Below are positions 9,835 to 20,400 of a stretch of DNA of 23,085 nt, one piece after another (within the stretch, counting starts at the first letter, position 1; every line of letters begins with the position of its first letter). The stretch covers positions 1 to 23,085 of the forward strand of contig JAYMSP010002650.1 of assembly GCA_036897095.1 (NCBI GenBank), read 5' to 3'. The position numbers were made by a program, and so were the translations under genes. The DNA is from Plantago elongata (taxonomy: Eukaryota > Streptophyta > Magnoliopsida > Lamiales > Plantaginaceae). The notes beneath the pieces were generated by a model. The model saw nothing but the letters and a program-made list of their open reading frames with translations. It searched no databases and was not told where the DNA came from.

Positions 9835-10161
9835 TTTTAGAAGAAATCATCCAATACATTGCTCATCGGTCAGTCGGTTACAAAGGATTTGGGTCGTATA
9901 TTTTGACCTCTGATATTTTGTTCGATTTACTCTGTGAGCTTAGAAAGCTGGAATACGCAGAGAGGTGTTTCTTGCAAATGGTGCAGAAGGGATGAAGGCT
10001 AGCAATGTAGCGTTCAGAAGGATCAAGGTGCTAATGGAATCAGCTAACAGGCACAAGGAGCTATTGAATCTATCGCAGAAGATGTCTGTTTTGGTCCAGA
10101 AATCTATTTGCCCAAGGTTTATGAGGATCGGTTGGAAGAATGGCCTATTTCTGAAAACTGA
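9835..10161 (+). pseudogene. C-terminal fragment of a PPR protein, frameshifted
   Basis: Conserved pieces appear in order, in changing frames. S-V-G-Y-K-G-F-G-S-Y and L-T-S-D-I-L-F-D-L-L-C-E-L come first, then A-E-R-C-F-L-Q-M-V-Q-K-G. After a one-base loss near 9990 come M-K-A-S-N-V-A-F-R-R-I-K-V-L-M-E and L-S-Q-K-M-S-V. After a second one-base loss near 10087 comes F-G-P-E-I-Y-L-P-K, ending at TGA 10159-10161. This is the usual tail of a family of organelle-targeted pentatricopeptide-repeat RNA-binding proteins. The repeat-bearing part upstream is missing. The sequence before about 9835, although open from 9741, shows no PPR likeness. It is a dead fragment. The family is recalled from its motifs and the exact parent gene is unknown. 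Confidence 0.7.
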
Positions 10162-10389
10162 TTTTTTCTCCAGATAAGAAAAACATTGTTTCTGATTCTG
10201 TAATTTGTCGAACCAATTGGGTTCTTACTAATTGCTAGTAGAAAACGTGTTGATCGACATAGTTGGCATCAGACCATCACTGTAAACTAAGGGATTGCTC
10301 ACTAATTTACTAAACAAACAACTAAAGATGCCAAGCAGGAACGCTGGAACCTTCATTTTAACTAGAACACGAAAACATTTATCGAATAG

Positions 10390-10842
10390 TTATTCATCAA
10401 GCTCCAAAGGCTTGAAGTACTTTCCGTCTATAAGGTACGTTCCAATGCTGAGCCGAACCACCCACACATCCTTGGGCTTCCTTGATACAATCCTGCCAAA
10501 GAAACATGACAAAAATCGTCAAATAAAGCAGGTATATACAATGAATACAACAGTTAGTATACACTTCCTACACGTGTACCGTCCAACATCACCGGGCTTG
10601 ACTAAGTCTTCGTTGAGGCGTAAGCAAGGAATGGCAGTTGCCGTCTTCAGCATCTGTGGAGCCTCGACAACTATAATCGGAGATCCTATCTCAAGCTTTG
10701 GAGCTTTTCCTGGTGAAGAAGATGGTCCATTGAGTTCACATTTTATGACTGGAAACTGGATTCTTAGACTAGAGGGCTCATGGATATTTGTTTTTGTAAA
10801 TGAGCTGAAATTGAGTTGGGAGGATAGATGGAGTGCTGCCAT
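10390..10842 (-). CDS. CRR42: CRR42-like chloroplast NDH assembly protein (DUF3148)
   Basis: There are two exons, 10842-10580 and 10492-10390, with a GT-AG intron of 87 bp splitting an Arg codon (CG|G). The product has 121 residues. The N-terminal ~35 residues (M-A-A-L-H-L-S-S-Q-L-N-F-S-S-F-T-K) are rich in Ser/Thr and poor in acid, like a plastid transit peptide. The mature part holds L-E-I-G-S-P-I-I-V-V-E-A-P, L-V-K-P-G-D-V-G-R, V-S-R-K-P-K-D-V-W-V-V-R-L and Y-L-I-D-G-K-Y-F-K-P-L-E-L, the DUF3148 signature. In Arabidopsis CRR42 is a stromal factor needed to assemble the NdhH-containing arm of the chloroplast NDH complex. The frame stays open upstream to a Met at 11019. I chose 10842 because the transit peptide starts there and its context (ATTATGGC) is good. 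All motifs look intact. Confidence 0.88.
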
Positions 10843-11783
10843 AATATCCCTAGCTGGATATGATATGATATGATATGAAGAAGGAAGATTGATTATAGAC
10901 TCTTGTAGATGGAGTATGTTCTTGTGGTTCTCATTTCTCAAACTGTTAAAACTTAAAAAGGAGGATAATATGCCGTTTTGTTTTCCTACCCAATAGAATA
11001 ACAAATTACTTGCTTTCAAACAGAGAGACGGAGAGTAATGTCCTATATTAAGTTTTTTTCTTTAAAAAATAACTTATTTTAGTTCAAGGCTGATAAATAG
11101 AGAAACAAAATATTAAAAATGCAATAGTATTTAAAATGGGCAATTATGACTCCAAAATTGCATATGCGAACATTTATAAATAGTTTACGTAAGAGATTGT
11201 CCCGAGAGTGGTATACGTATATTGGTAAATAGAGAAATCTCCCTCTATTTTAAATTTATTTAATCTCAGTGAAATTTGTACGTTTATTGGCGCTATTGGG
11301 ATGGGATTCTTATCGTGTCCAATATGCACCTAGAGTATAGTGGGCCTAAGATAGCAGTCCAAGTTTTCCCAATACGGGCCAACCGGAAGATTCTGACATT
11401 AACCGAATCTACAATTTGGTACTATATCATATACTATATATACTATGTGGTCGTAAACAATTCATGTGGGAACAATTTTAAATTCAATCCCATTTATGAA
11501 AAATGTCAATAATTTAACACGGCATCACATTTTAGTCTAACCACATTGAAAATTTCATGATTCCAATTTACTCCGTAGCCCATTTTGGCTTTTCAGCATT
11601 CACAATTTCACATGATAAGTTACAAAATACAAAAGGAACATCAGGTTTTCTCATAATAGAATAAAACATAAAATTTTCATCAAGAAAACCGAAGAACCTG
11701 ATAAAGTAAATCTACAAAAGCTGTACATTAATATGTTGCCACAGTTGGCCTTTTTACCTCTTTGGTAAAATCTGCCACCCTCA
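10843..11783. promoter_or_regulatory. CRR42 upstream region and TSL 3' flank
   Basis: This is the 941-bp gap between two minus-strand genes, so it must hold the CRR42 promoter and the end of the TSL transcript. TGGGCC at 11341-11346 and CGGGCC at about 11376-11381 resemble plant site II (TCP-type) elements, common upstream of housekeeping and organelle-protein genes. They lie about 500 bp from the start codon, farther than usual. No convincing TATA box or poly(A) signal was singled out. Confidence 0.3.
10857..10876. repeat. (GATAT)4 microsatellite in the CRR42 5' UTR
   Basis: Four perfect copies of the pentamer GATAT end about 15 bp upstream of the CRR42 start codon and therefore lie in its probable leader. 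Length polymorphism is likely. Confidence 0.85.
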
Positions 11784-14700
11784 TCATTTCTTTGTATAAT
11801 TTAGATAGGAATCTAGAGCAATACCCAAAACATCTGGCCTGTCTGCTTGATTATATGTTAGACATCGACGAATAAATTCCTGAACGAAGTAAACAAGTAT
11901 TGGTCAAGTTTGATAAATCACTAATACCAGGAACACATATTTGCCGAGTAATAAGTATGTGGTTGTTAATATATACCTTGGCTTCATTAGATACAGATGG
12001 TTTTGATGGAAATTCAACTTTACGGGCCTTGACGATAGTATCTTCACGCAAAATTCGCTCTTGCGATTGGTCATGTCCAAAAGGCCGTCGTCCAAACAGC
12101 ATTTGGTATAATAGGATACCAGCTGACCAAACATCAACCTGCGACCATTAATGTGAGATGTGTCATCTTGAGTAGGCCAGAGGAATTTGTATATACTACA
12201 GAATGTCATGATCCACAATATGCCCGAAAAAGGAAAAAGAACTATAAAAAATTGTGACCTTAGAAGAAATAAAAGGTGTCTTGCTCAGCTCAAAGCATTC
12301 CGGTGGCAGATACCTGAAGTTACAGAGATAAACGTCAAAATATGACGGTGGCTTACAACACATTAGGGAACATGCGAAAGCAGCCATCGACAATATGTCA
12401 AGAAACATAATCAGTCCAATATGGATGATTGAATGCCAGGGAAGGATGATTGAATGCCTCACTCTCCAGGAGTTCATGGGCATATATTTCTTGCTCCAAT
12501 GAAAGTTTCACATTAAACGCATGACTCATATAGGGGTATTATGTGATGGGTTACAAAGGTGAGATTTTTAAATGAGCTATGGTAAAAGAAAAACTGTTAA
12601 GAACATCCACATTAACTTCTTTTAGGAAAAAGCTAAAACAACTCCTCCATATAAGACAGATCGTGACATTAGTGCTAATCTGTGTGTGTGTGTGCGTGTT
12701 TTGCAAAAATGACTGACAAAGTTCTGAATTACTGGGATCTACTCATTTTTAATCCACAGGTAAGTTACTGAGCCAAAACAATAAAAAAGTGCCATCCTCA
12801 CCAATACGTTCCAGCGCCTTGGGATGTAAGTTCCATGCCTTTGGATCCAACATCTTCTTCCACAATCTTGCTAAGACCAAAATCAGTTACTTTAGCGACA
12901 CCAAGCTCATCAAATAGAACATTCCCAGGCTTCAAGTCGTAATGGATAATCTTTTGTGACCTTTTATTAAGGTAAACAAGGCCTTGAAATATCTGGACAA
13001 TAATAATCCTAGCTTCTCTTTCTGGAAGTATAGGAGTAGCTTTAAGAACTGCATCAAGATCCTTGCCTGGCGACAATAAGAAATTTTCAACATAATCATC
13101 AATATGGCCGTCTCAATCATTGTATTGGAAAAACAGTCATACATAGTGAGTGTCATTTCAGCTCGTCAAAGTATACAAAAGCATCTAGGAACACTGCAAT
13201 GAGTTACTTTTTTCTAGTCAATTGCATAGCACCTTTTAGTTTTCAGTTGAGGAAATAAATAGCAAAAAGTGTTGTGAATTATGGAAGCATTACACGTACC
13301 ACTACAATATTCCAGAACGGTGCAAAATGTATTTTGGTCAATCTCAAAAATATCCCAGAGTCGGACTATGTGGTGGTGAATCAATGTTTTGTGGATGTTG
13401 TATTCCCTGATTGCATGTCGAATATAATTTTGTTTCTTGTCCTCACTCCACTGAGCATTCAATCCATGAAGCTTACAAGCAACATATCTATGTTCCACCA
13501 AGTCAAAAGCCTGCAAACCATTTCTCAGAATATATAAAAGAAAACAACTTTGATATGGTTCCTATTTCTATAGCAAGAGAAATTCAGAGAAAGCATGGAC
13601 CTTGTAGACCTCACTAAACCCCCCTTTGCCCAGAAGGTTTAAAAGTGCATAACGATGATTTAGAATCTGAAAATTGTTAAAACGAGAGCCGTCCTCATCC
13701 CTGATACGCTTCATTTCACGTATAAGCCTTCCTTTGTCCAGTTCATTGCGGTCTCGTTCCCGCAATATCGTTTCTTCCTCCTAAAAATAATTAATCAACA
13801 TCTTATGGAATAAAGATGTATAGCAAGGACTAAGACCCATTATTAAACAACTGCTAAGAAGTATAATGACAACTAACTTACACGCTTGATGCTGGCAAGA
13901 CGCGACTTAAATATTTCATCCTGAATGAGAACATCTTCCTCCTGTGTCCCTGCCTCTGTTTCAGCTGAATCACCCTTGTCTGCAGTTGATCATACTTTTC
14001 ATTAATAAAAATAATGTAATTCGGTTAAGAGGTTATGTAGGTTTGAAGGAAATACTTGAAACTTACATCGCTATGAAAAATTATAGCACACACAAAAAGC
14101 AAAAAAAAAAAAGAAGATGTTTGCTGTAAAATTGAGCATTTCAAAAGCCACTGTATTGGATAACAAAGACACCGAGTAGGATAATACTTTTTGCACCTGT
14201 CGGTGACTACAGGAGACGAGATGGAAATAAAAGAAAGAGTACATGGAAGCCCTATAAATCAGCAAACAGATAATTGCATCCAGATATACACTAAAATGAG
14301 ACGGCAGTCACTGCACATAACAGAATTATTAGAGCGAGAGTTTGAGAAAACAAAGTTTCAGAATCACATAAAGGCCTTAACCTGGTTGGCGTTTCTTCAA
14401 CAATTTCCTGTGTCTTTCAATAGCCTCCTTTGTTTCCAACAAACTCCTCTGGAAAAAGAAAAGTAATGGTTAAAATAGAATAAAAATAATTCAAGCAACT
14501 TGTTGGCCAATCCACTATCAAATACTTATGATATTTTATGTTTATGCCGCATCTTAGCAGATCAACTCTCAGAAAAAACTATACAACATGTAATATTCTT
14601 AACCAGCAGTTGTTTTCAGCAAATCTAGCATAAATGACACTTAATTAACAGGTAATAGAGAAAATTGGTGTTGCTATTCTGCTGAACTTGGATAATAGAA

Positions 14701-17700
14701 CTTACAAGACTAAGTGCTTGCAAACTAAAGGGTGAAACCTTGAGCTCAGAATATTACTTATATTTACATAACTTTCATAGATAAATATATATATACTAAA
14801 ATAAAAGTCCATGCATGCCAAAAAAAACAATGGTGAACACTGGATATCTAAAATATGGACAGAATGAAGACTAAAGAAAAAATGCCACTACTATCACCAT
14901 GCACGGATTCTCCATGCAATGCACGCTACAATTAAATTATTAAACGGGTTTATGAACATATTTAAACAAAAAAAAATAATAAAAAATATAAATTTCAGGT
15001 TAAGAACATGAGCTTACAAGTTGCGCATTTAGATCCTTCAGAGCTTGTCCATCTTCCCAGGCCTCTGATATGACTGTCCCAGTTCTATGAAATTCATGGA
15101 AGACAAAAATGAGAATATGTAAATGAAGTTCAGGAAACTATACCAGATAACAATATCAAATATTGATACTAAATTCTTGGAGAATTAAGTTAATATATCA
15201 GATGCTTCAACTTCAACTGGAAACAAGTCATGAACTTCCACATGTCATACACCATTCGTCAAATAATCTTGAGATGAAGTCTTCCGAGGAAGTATGAAAG
15301 TGAAAAAGAAAAGATAAATAAAATAGATTTCAATAATGTGGCTGAAAGTTAGGCAAATCAATAGACAACGATGATGATCCATCATCCATCCTCAAGAGAC
15401 ATAAACTTAGACTAGAAACAGTTCACATTAATAAGAATGAAAAGATATATACGCTTTCATAGTAGCAGCCTCACCAATAAGCATCTATGATGGATTCAAA
15501 CCAAGAGAGAAGTTCAAGTGATGTACTATATTATCAGTGTAGATGGTTTGACACTGAGATGAACTAACATCATTAAACCATTTATTGATGTTCACTCATC
15601 CCATAAAAGGTATCTCCTGATAAGCATCTATGATGGATTCCAACCAAGAGAGAAGTTCAAGTGATGTACTATTATCAGTCTGGATGGTTTAACACTGAGA
15701 TGAACTAATATCATCAAAACATCCATTGGAGTTCAGTCATCCCATAAAAGGTATCTCCTACACATTGACAAAATGAGGAAAATGTCGGAAAAATGACATT
15801 TCAGCTTCAAGTAGGTTGCAACACACCCTAAGAACTGAACTTCAGCACAGAATGCAGAGGCATCCATGATAGAGAATCGGTCAGTCATTGTATAGACTCT
15901 AGACTATGAAGATGAGCTCTCATTCAGTTAAATGTTAAAACAATACAAAAATGCTTCTATTTTAACCTCATCTTCTTCAACTATTAGATTCGTAAGTTAT
16001 TATAGAAAATATAGGGTAGCAGATAATGCACAAAACTGAAGTACCTGACTACCCCAACATTTCCAAGCCTCAAGGAATCCTGACGTACTTTCATTCTTGC
16101 TTCTTGTCTCTCAGCTTTTGAAACAGAAATCAGTAGATCGGATATCACTTTTATTCTCTGGATCAAAGGAAGAGAGAAAATAATTAATTTCAAATAGAAC
16201 CAGTCAAGGTGTTAGCTATCTATTTTGCAACTAAAAACAAAACAATTTGCATTTTGCAATACAAACAGAGCATTTATAATGTGGAGACTAGAGCTGGGCG
16301 TCTAGGCCTCATATGTTGGGCAAAGTCCTTCAAATTTAAATTTAATATGTTCCTATTTTCTACCCATCTCCCAACAGTCATCTAGGTCATGACTTCCTGG
16401 AATAATGGAATAATAGCAAGTAAAAGGAAGTAGGCAAGAAGAAAACTCACCCTCGGCTTCATATGCTGCTCAGCATCTTTGAAATCCTTCAGCTCCTAAG
16501 AAAGTATAGGACATAAACAGGCAAATAAATGAAGATGCGACTCCAAGGGAAAAATTGAAATGTTTAAACAATTGTTGATGTAGCAACAACAAACATAATT
16601 TCCATGCAATTTTTTAACTGCTGACAATCGAAGTCCTTTGTAAAGATAGACATATCAATTATACCTTTGCTAAACATTCTTGTTGATCACGGTATTCAGA
16701 GGCCTCTTGACGTAATTTTCTTTGTTCATCTTCCAAGATTGCAACTTTTGCACGTAAGGAGAGCAATTCAGCCTAGTATGATTGTAAATATAGTAACCAT
16801 ATCAAATAAACAGCTCAGATATATACTATCAAGTGTCAAAATTCCACAGGATAGAATTGCAGTAATTGTAAGGTATAACTATTTCATATTTTCATTTAAC
16901 ATGTATATATATTGAAGCTTAATCTTGAAATGGAGATTTGACATCCTCATATCCGATACCTCTGCTGATGAGTCACTATTATGTCGAAGTCTCTCTGCCA
17001 GCTGTCCATCCTGCATCATAACATACAGATAGATGAAAGGGTAGATAAATGCACACCATTTTATTAGAAAATGAGAATAACATATTCAGCACCAGAACAG
17101 CTTGTTCATATAACTAACAGGTAAAGTCATTTGACGAATTCAAGTATGCAACTATATATTGGAGTGAAAACTTCAGATATCAATGTGTCTTGGGGGGGGG
17201 GCACAAAAGGCTACAGTTATTGATTTTTCATTGTAATTCACACATCCATGACAAATTCAAAATGCAAATTCAGAAGTCGCATTTAAAACTATATAATGTG
17301 AGGACACTGCTGGTCAGAGTTAGTATCAAGTTATGCTGGCAACCTGAACACATCATCCTTCAAGTTAGTACAATGAATGAGGCATGCTGCCACAAAGATG
17401 AAGCAAATCCAAGAGGTAAGTTTCTATGTATGAGCTGTAGGATAGAATAACAAACTACAACAATCACCACAGGAAAAAACATACTTAAGAAACATACCTT
17501 GAGATCTGAGTTCTCTGCTTGACCATTTGATGGAGAAATCATCTGGTTTCTACCCTCATCACTCACTCGGTTACCACGACCCCTCCCTGAAGCAGAAGTC
17601 GCTCTAGCACGGCGCTGTTTTCTTTTATTTGCATTTGCAGGCCCGTTGCTTACCTCTACTACTTCTATGCTCTTCTGCATTGCATTAGCTGCTGACTGGT

Positions 17701-18589
17701 GTACATTTCCTGAAGTATTAGTACTCTTGAAGGACTCAGATGATAAAGAATACAACTTTAAGAATCCAGTTGGACTCAACTGACAATACATGCAGTCTCA
17801 TGAATTAGGGGAAACAGAAATAATACAACTATATAAAGCAAGTTTCATCAGTGGAAGTATCAAAAGGAGATTCTATCTACCTCAGCTTGCTCAGCAGCAG
17901 AAGGTCCACAATCCTCGTCAACCTTACGACGCTTCTCACGGCTTGCTTGTATGACAAAATCTCCCCCATTCTGTAATATAAGCAGGCACGTGTTCAGAGA
18001 TGCCAAAAATGGTTCTATCTGAGGAGCACAGTATGCAGAATGCGGATGACAAAAAACAGCATGTCATGAAGTAAATTTCCAATCCTAATAATCAACAGGC
18101 AAACCAGTTGCAAGTACATTCTAATCCTGGAACTTTCAGGATTTTACTCGACTGGTCTGTCGAATTGACTCTGAAATAAGTGAATCTTCTTCTCTCAATA
18201 CATAAACAAACCAATATCAGTCGTAGATTAATCATCAACAATCACCTCTCAACAGCAACACAAGCGCCCGAGAATCATATACGACATTACAAACAAGTAT
18301 CTAGTTGCAAAAAATCAAGCAAGAGAGTGCTAAAAAGCTAAAATTCCCAAACTGAAAGGAGCTCTGAGATACTCACAACATCATCATCGGAATCATCACT
18401 GTCGAGCAGAGAATCAGGGAGAGAATCTATCGCGGACCAGGCACTAAGCTGCGGCTGCAACTGAGGCTGTGTGGCAACAACTGTGGACGGCTTTCCGACC
18501 AATCTCGCCTCGAGTTTGGCAATTTTGGACGATTGATCGGACTGGTTCGAAGAATTGGAGCAGAAATGCGAGCTAATATCTTCTGCCAT
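11784..18589 (-). CDS. TSL: TOUSLED-like Ser/Thr protein kinase, 16 exons, complete
   Basis: Exons: 18589-18377, 17970-17881, 17779-17498, 17010-16960, 16772-16665, 16495-16451, 16157-16045, 15084-15018, 14448-14382, 13979-13882, 13780-13601, 13510-13300, 13066-12802, 12313-12259, 12138-11977, 11879-11784. All introns are GT-AG and the phases agree, giving 700 residues (Arabidopsis TSL has 688). The start sits in AACAATGGC, a good plant context. The N-terminus has S-S-N-Q-S-D-Q-S and K-I-A-K-L-E-A-R-L, an acidic patch (64-70), a basic nuclear-signal-like K-R-K-Q-R-R-A-R-A (about 152-160) and coiled-coil stretches (about 213-440). The kinase domain has glycine loop G-K-G-G-F-S-E-V (429-436), V-A-C-K (Lys 451), catalytic loop H-Y-D-L-K-P-G-N (Asp 552) and D-F-G (570-572). 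H-Y-D in place of H-R-D is typical of TLKs. TSL phosphorylates the histone chaperone ASF1 and is needed for normal leaf and flower development. No defect is visible. Confidence 0.97.
12681..12696. repeat. (TG)n microsatellite in TSL intron 13
   Basis: A run of TG dinucleotides, with one interruption just after it (GCGTG), lies in the 488-bp intron before the exon coding Y-L-P-P-E-C-F. Confidence 0.85.
15478..15760. repeat. 143-bp tandem duplication in TSL intron 7
   Basis: The block beginning TAAGCATCTATGATGGATTC at 15478 is repeated at 15621 and ends in CCATAAAAGGTATCTCCT in both copies. The copies differ by scattered substitutions and a small indel, so the duplication is not recent. It lies in the largest intron of the gene (15085-16044, 960 bp), clear of both splice sites. 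It has no coding content. Confidence 0.9.
17192..17201. repeat. G10 homopolymer in TSL intron 3
   Basis: Ten G bases in a row on the plus strand (C10 in the TSL transcript) lie in a 487-bp intron. This is a likely site of sequencing or length error and is harmless to the coding model. Confidence 0.8.
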
Positions 18590-18880
18590 TGTTCAATAGC
18601 GGCAATGACTGAGCCTTTGGGGAAAAAGTGCCGGCAAAGTTGGAGCTCTTTGCGTCAATTCACCGATGGGGCAAAAAGGTGATTACATGAATGGAGAAAC
18701 AAGTCGGATATTTGGGAATTTAGGGTTTCTGAGATGAATTGAATGAAGCTGTAACAGTATTTGTGTTGATTATTGGTTTCAAGGGGGGAGATTTTTGAAA
18801 TGCCAATTTGTGTTTATTACTGTGGTTAGTATGTGGTAAGGGAAAGTGAATGAGAGACTCCAGGTGAGAAAGGAGGAAAC
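18590..18880 (-). promoter_or_regulatory. TSL 5' leader and probable core promoter
   Basis: The 290 bp upstream of the TSL start codon are less AT-rich than the spacer beyond and contain no other gene. They should hold the 5' UTR and promoter. No clear TATA box was assigned, and the transcription start cannot be placed from sequence alone. Confidence 0.45.
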
Positions 18881-18893
18881 AAACAAGGAATTA

Positions 18894-19025
18894 GGGCCGG
18901 TTTGGCTTGTAATTAAATCGAGATAGTTTAAAGGTTGAGGATATTTTTTTACAGATTATATAGTGTAGTCTAAATTAAAATATAATTATATAATCAAATA
19001 AGGAGCGCGTGGAACGAAACCGATT
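18894..19025. mobile_element. Possible MITE upstream of TSL
   Basis: GGGCCGGTTTGGCTTG opens an AT-rich stretch that ends in GGAACGAAACCGA, a weak reverse complement of the start. Ends of the GGGCYGGTTTGG type are common in plant MITEs. A similar phrase (GTCACGAAACCG) recurs at about 19097-19108, so the right end could also lie there. Target duplication was not resolved. Confidence 0.35.
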
Positions 19026-19690
19026 GTATCTTAATTTGAAAATATAATTATCACTAGATTTATGAAAATTGCACTTTCAATAAGAGAGCGTGTGGATGTC
19101 ACGAAACCGTCTCTGTATATTCAACACTCTCGTACTTCATTTCTTTAAGGATGGATTTAAATGATTTGGACTTATAAGCGGAGTCTGGATTGGTCATTGA
19201 TGGGTAAGTGAATGTACTATTATCGGCTTCTCTCTTCCTTTTCAATTCAAGATTCTATTTTAATATATGTTATTTTAGTTTATTGTATTCAAGAGAGGCG
19301 ATGAAGGGCACCATTATATACAAATTGTGTTTCCTCCAAAGCAGTTCTCTTCCATATTCACTTAGCTCCCCAACGTTGAATAATCGATAGACCCGAGGTT
19401 GATCGAACCCAATCACTTTATTCATGTCAAAATAATGTCAGGTAGTTTTTACCAATACTTATGAGGCAACTTGCTTTCATGTTGGTTATATCTAAAGACA
19501 TTTACATGTTAATTCTAATTACTTAGTCTAATTGACAGTTGAACGAACTAAACACGGTTGTTTTGGCTCATATTTTCGATTGCAACTTTTATTGATTAAT
19601 TGTTTTAAAAAAATGATGTAATTTGAAGTATGCGTTTTTCTCCTACGATATAAATTATTTTGCCTGAGTTTTTGATATGATAACTCATCC
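19026..19690. other. AT-rich spacer upstream of TSL
   Basis: No gene could be supported. The short frame at 19208-19390 has no recognisable motif. A tRNA B-box-like GGGTTCGATCAACC on the minus strand near 19395-19410 stands alone, without an A box. Confidence 0.45.
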
Positions 19691-19699
19691 ACCACCTCC

Positions 19700-19927
19700 C
19701 GTCCTCCTCCTCAGCTCCATTAATCCGTATAGATTTGATCCTGATTTTTTTTGTTTTTTTTATTTTCCGGTCCTGGTCGGTCCTGGATCATACCGTATCG
19801 ATTTTTCGGTTCGTTCCGGTCCTGGACCGAATATTTTTAGGTCCGGGCCTCGGGATGAAAAAATAGTTAAAAATCAGTCCGGACCATGCTCGTTTGGGTC
19901 TAGGCCTAGCCCGATGCTCACCCCTAG
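19700..19927. mobile_element. hAT-like non-autonomous element, right end
   Basis: Read on the minus strand, the piece starts CTAGGGGTGAGCATCGGGC and runs into repeated GGTCCGG/GGACCGG phrases, as in a widespread kind of plant non-autonomous hAT element. The other end was not found. Frames open through it (19677-20096 and others) arise from its biased composition. Confidence 0.45.
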
Positions 19928-19928
19928 C

Positions 19929-19999
19929 GGTTGCCTCACGCAACTGTGTCCCTGCCCACATCATCCTAGGCACGGTTGTCTCACACAACCGTGTCCTCA
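19929..19999. repeat. Two direct repeats, the second able to form a hairpin
   Basis: GGTTGCCTCACGCAACTGTGTCC (from about 19929) and GGTTGTCTCACACAACCGTGTCC (from about 19974) are near-identical, 45 bp apart. In the second, ACGGTTGT (19972-19979) and ACAACCGT (19985-19992) form a perfect 8-bp stem with a 5-base loop. The block is GC-rich in an AT-rich neighbourhood. Function unknown. Confidence 0.6.
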
Positions 20000-20149
20000 C
20001 ACTGCCAATCTCCGAGTCCCCCATCCCCACCGGCGATCCCACTGCTCGATCCGGATATATCCTCCGGCAGAATCCGAAAACCCAATCATCGCATAATTGG
20101 GCCAGATTGGGTGAACCTTGCTTCGACTTCAATCTCTCCCATTACTCGT

Positions 20150-20260
20150 AATTCGGTTTTAGCTCTAAAAGACCCGACTTGTTGGAAATGACTATGCAAG
20201 ACGAATTTAATACTCTTATTACAAATAAGACATGGGAGTTGGTACCCAGCCCATTCCTGC
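20150..20260 (+). mobile_element. Copia RT fossil, fragment 1
   Basis: A short plus-strand stretch holds A-L-K-D-P and N-K-T-W-E-L-V-P, the start of a Ty1/copia reverse transcriptase domain. It is broken and tiny. A TCCCGAA-rich piece lies directly to the right. It may belong to the same fossil as the fragment at 21490-21786. Confidence 0.6.
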
Positions 20261-20400
20261 CCGAATCCCGAAGTCCCAATCCCGAAAAATTCCGACTTTA
20301 TTTGGAACATGATTGGGATGTTAAATAATTGTCCCGTCCCGAATTCCCATTTCCGAAATCTCAAAGTCCCAAAATCCCGAATAATGGTAAAACGTAGGGT
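20253..20400. mobile_element. TCCCGAA-rich repeat, probable non-autonomous transposon
   Basis: Phrases such as CCCGAATCCCGAAGTCCC and CCCGTCCCGAATTCCC recur through 150 bp. Pieces of this look are common in plant non-autonomous DNA transposons. It abuts the copia fragment and may have inserted into it. Ends were not found. Confidence 0.35.

Noticed and set aside
10295-10873. 192-residue plus-strand frame
   Set aside because: It is the antisense shadow of the CRR42 exons, which have splice sites and a known domain on the minus strand.
17360-17497. Extension of the TSL exon frame past 17498
   Set aside because: A GTATGT donor at 17497 ends the exon; the extension is intron and hydrophobic, unlike TSL.
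19393-19412. tRNA B-box-like GGGTTCGATCAACC on the minus strand
   Set aside because: No A box or cloverleaf could be built around it, so neither a tRNA gene nor a SINE is supported.
19677-20191. Several overlapping open frames on both strands in the GC-rich block
   Set aside because: They follow from the biased GGTCC/CCCGA composition of transposon-like sequence; Pro/Ser-rich products lack any family motif.
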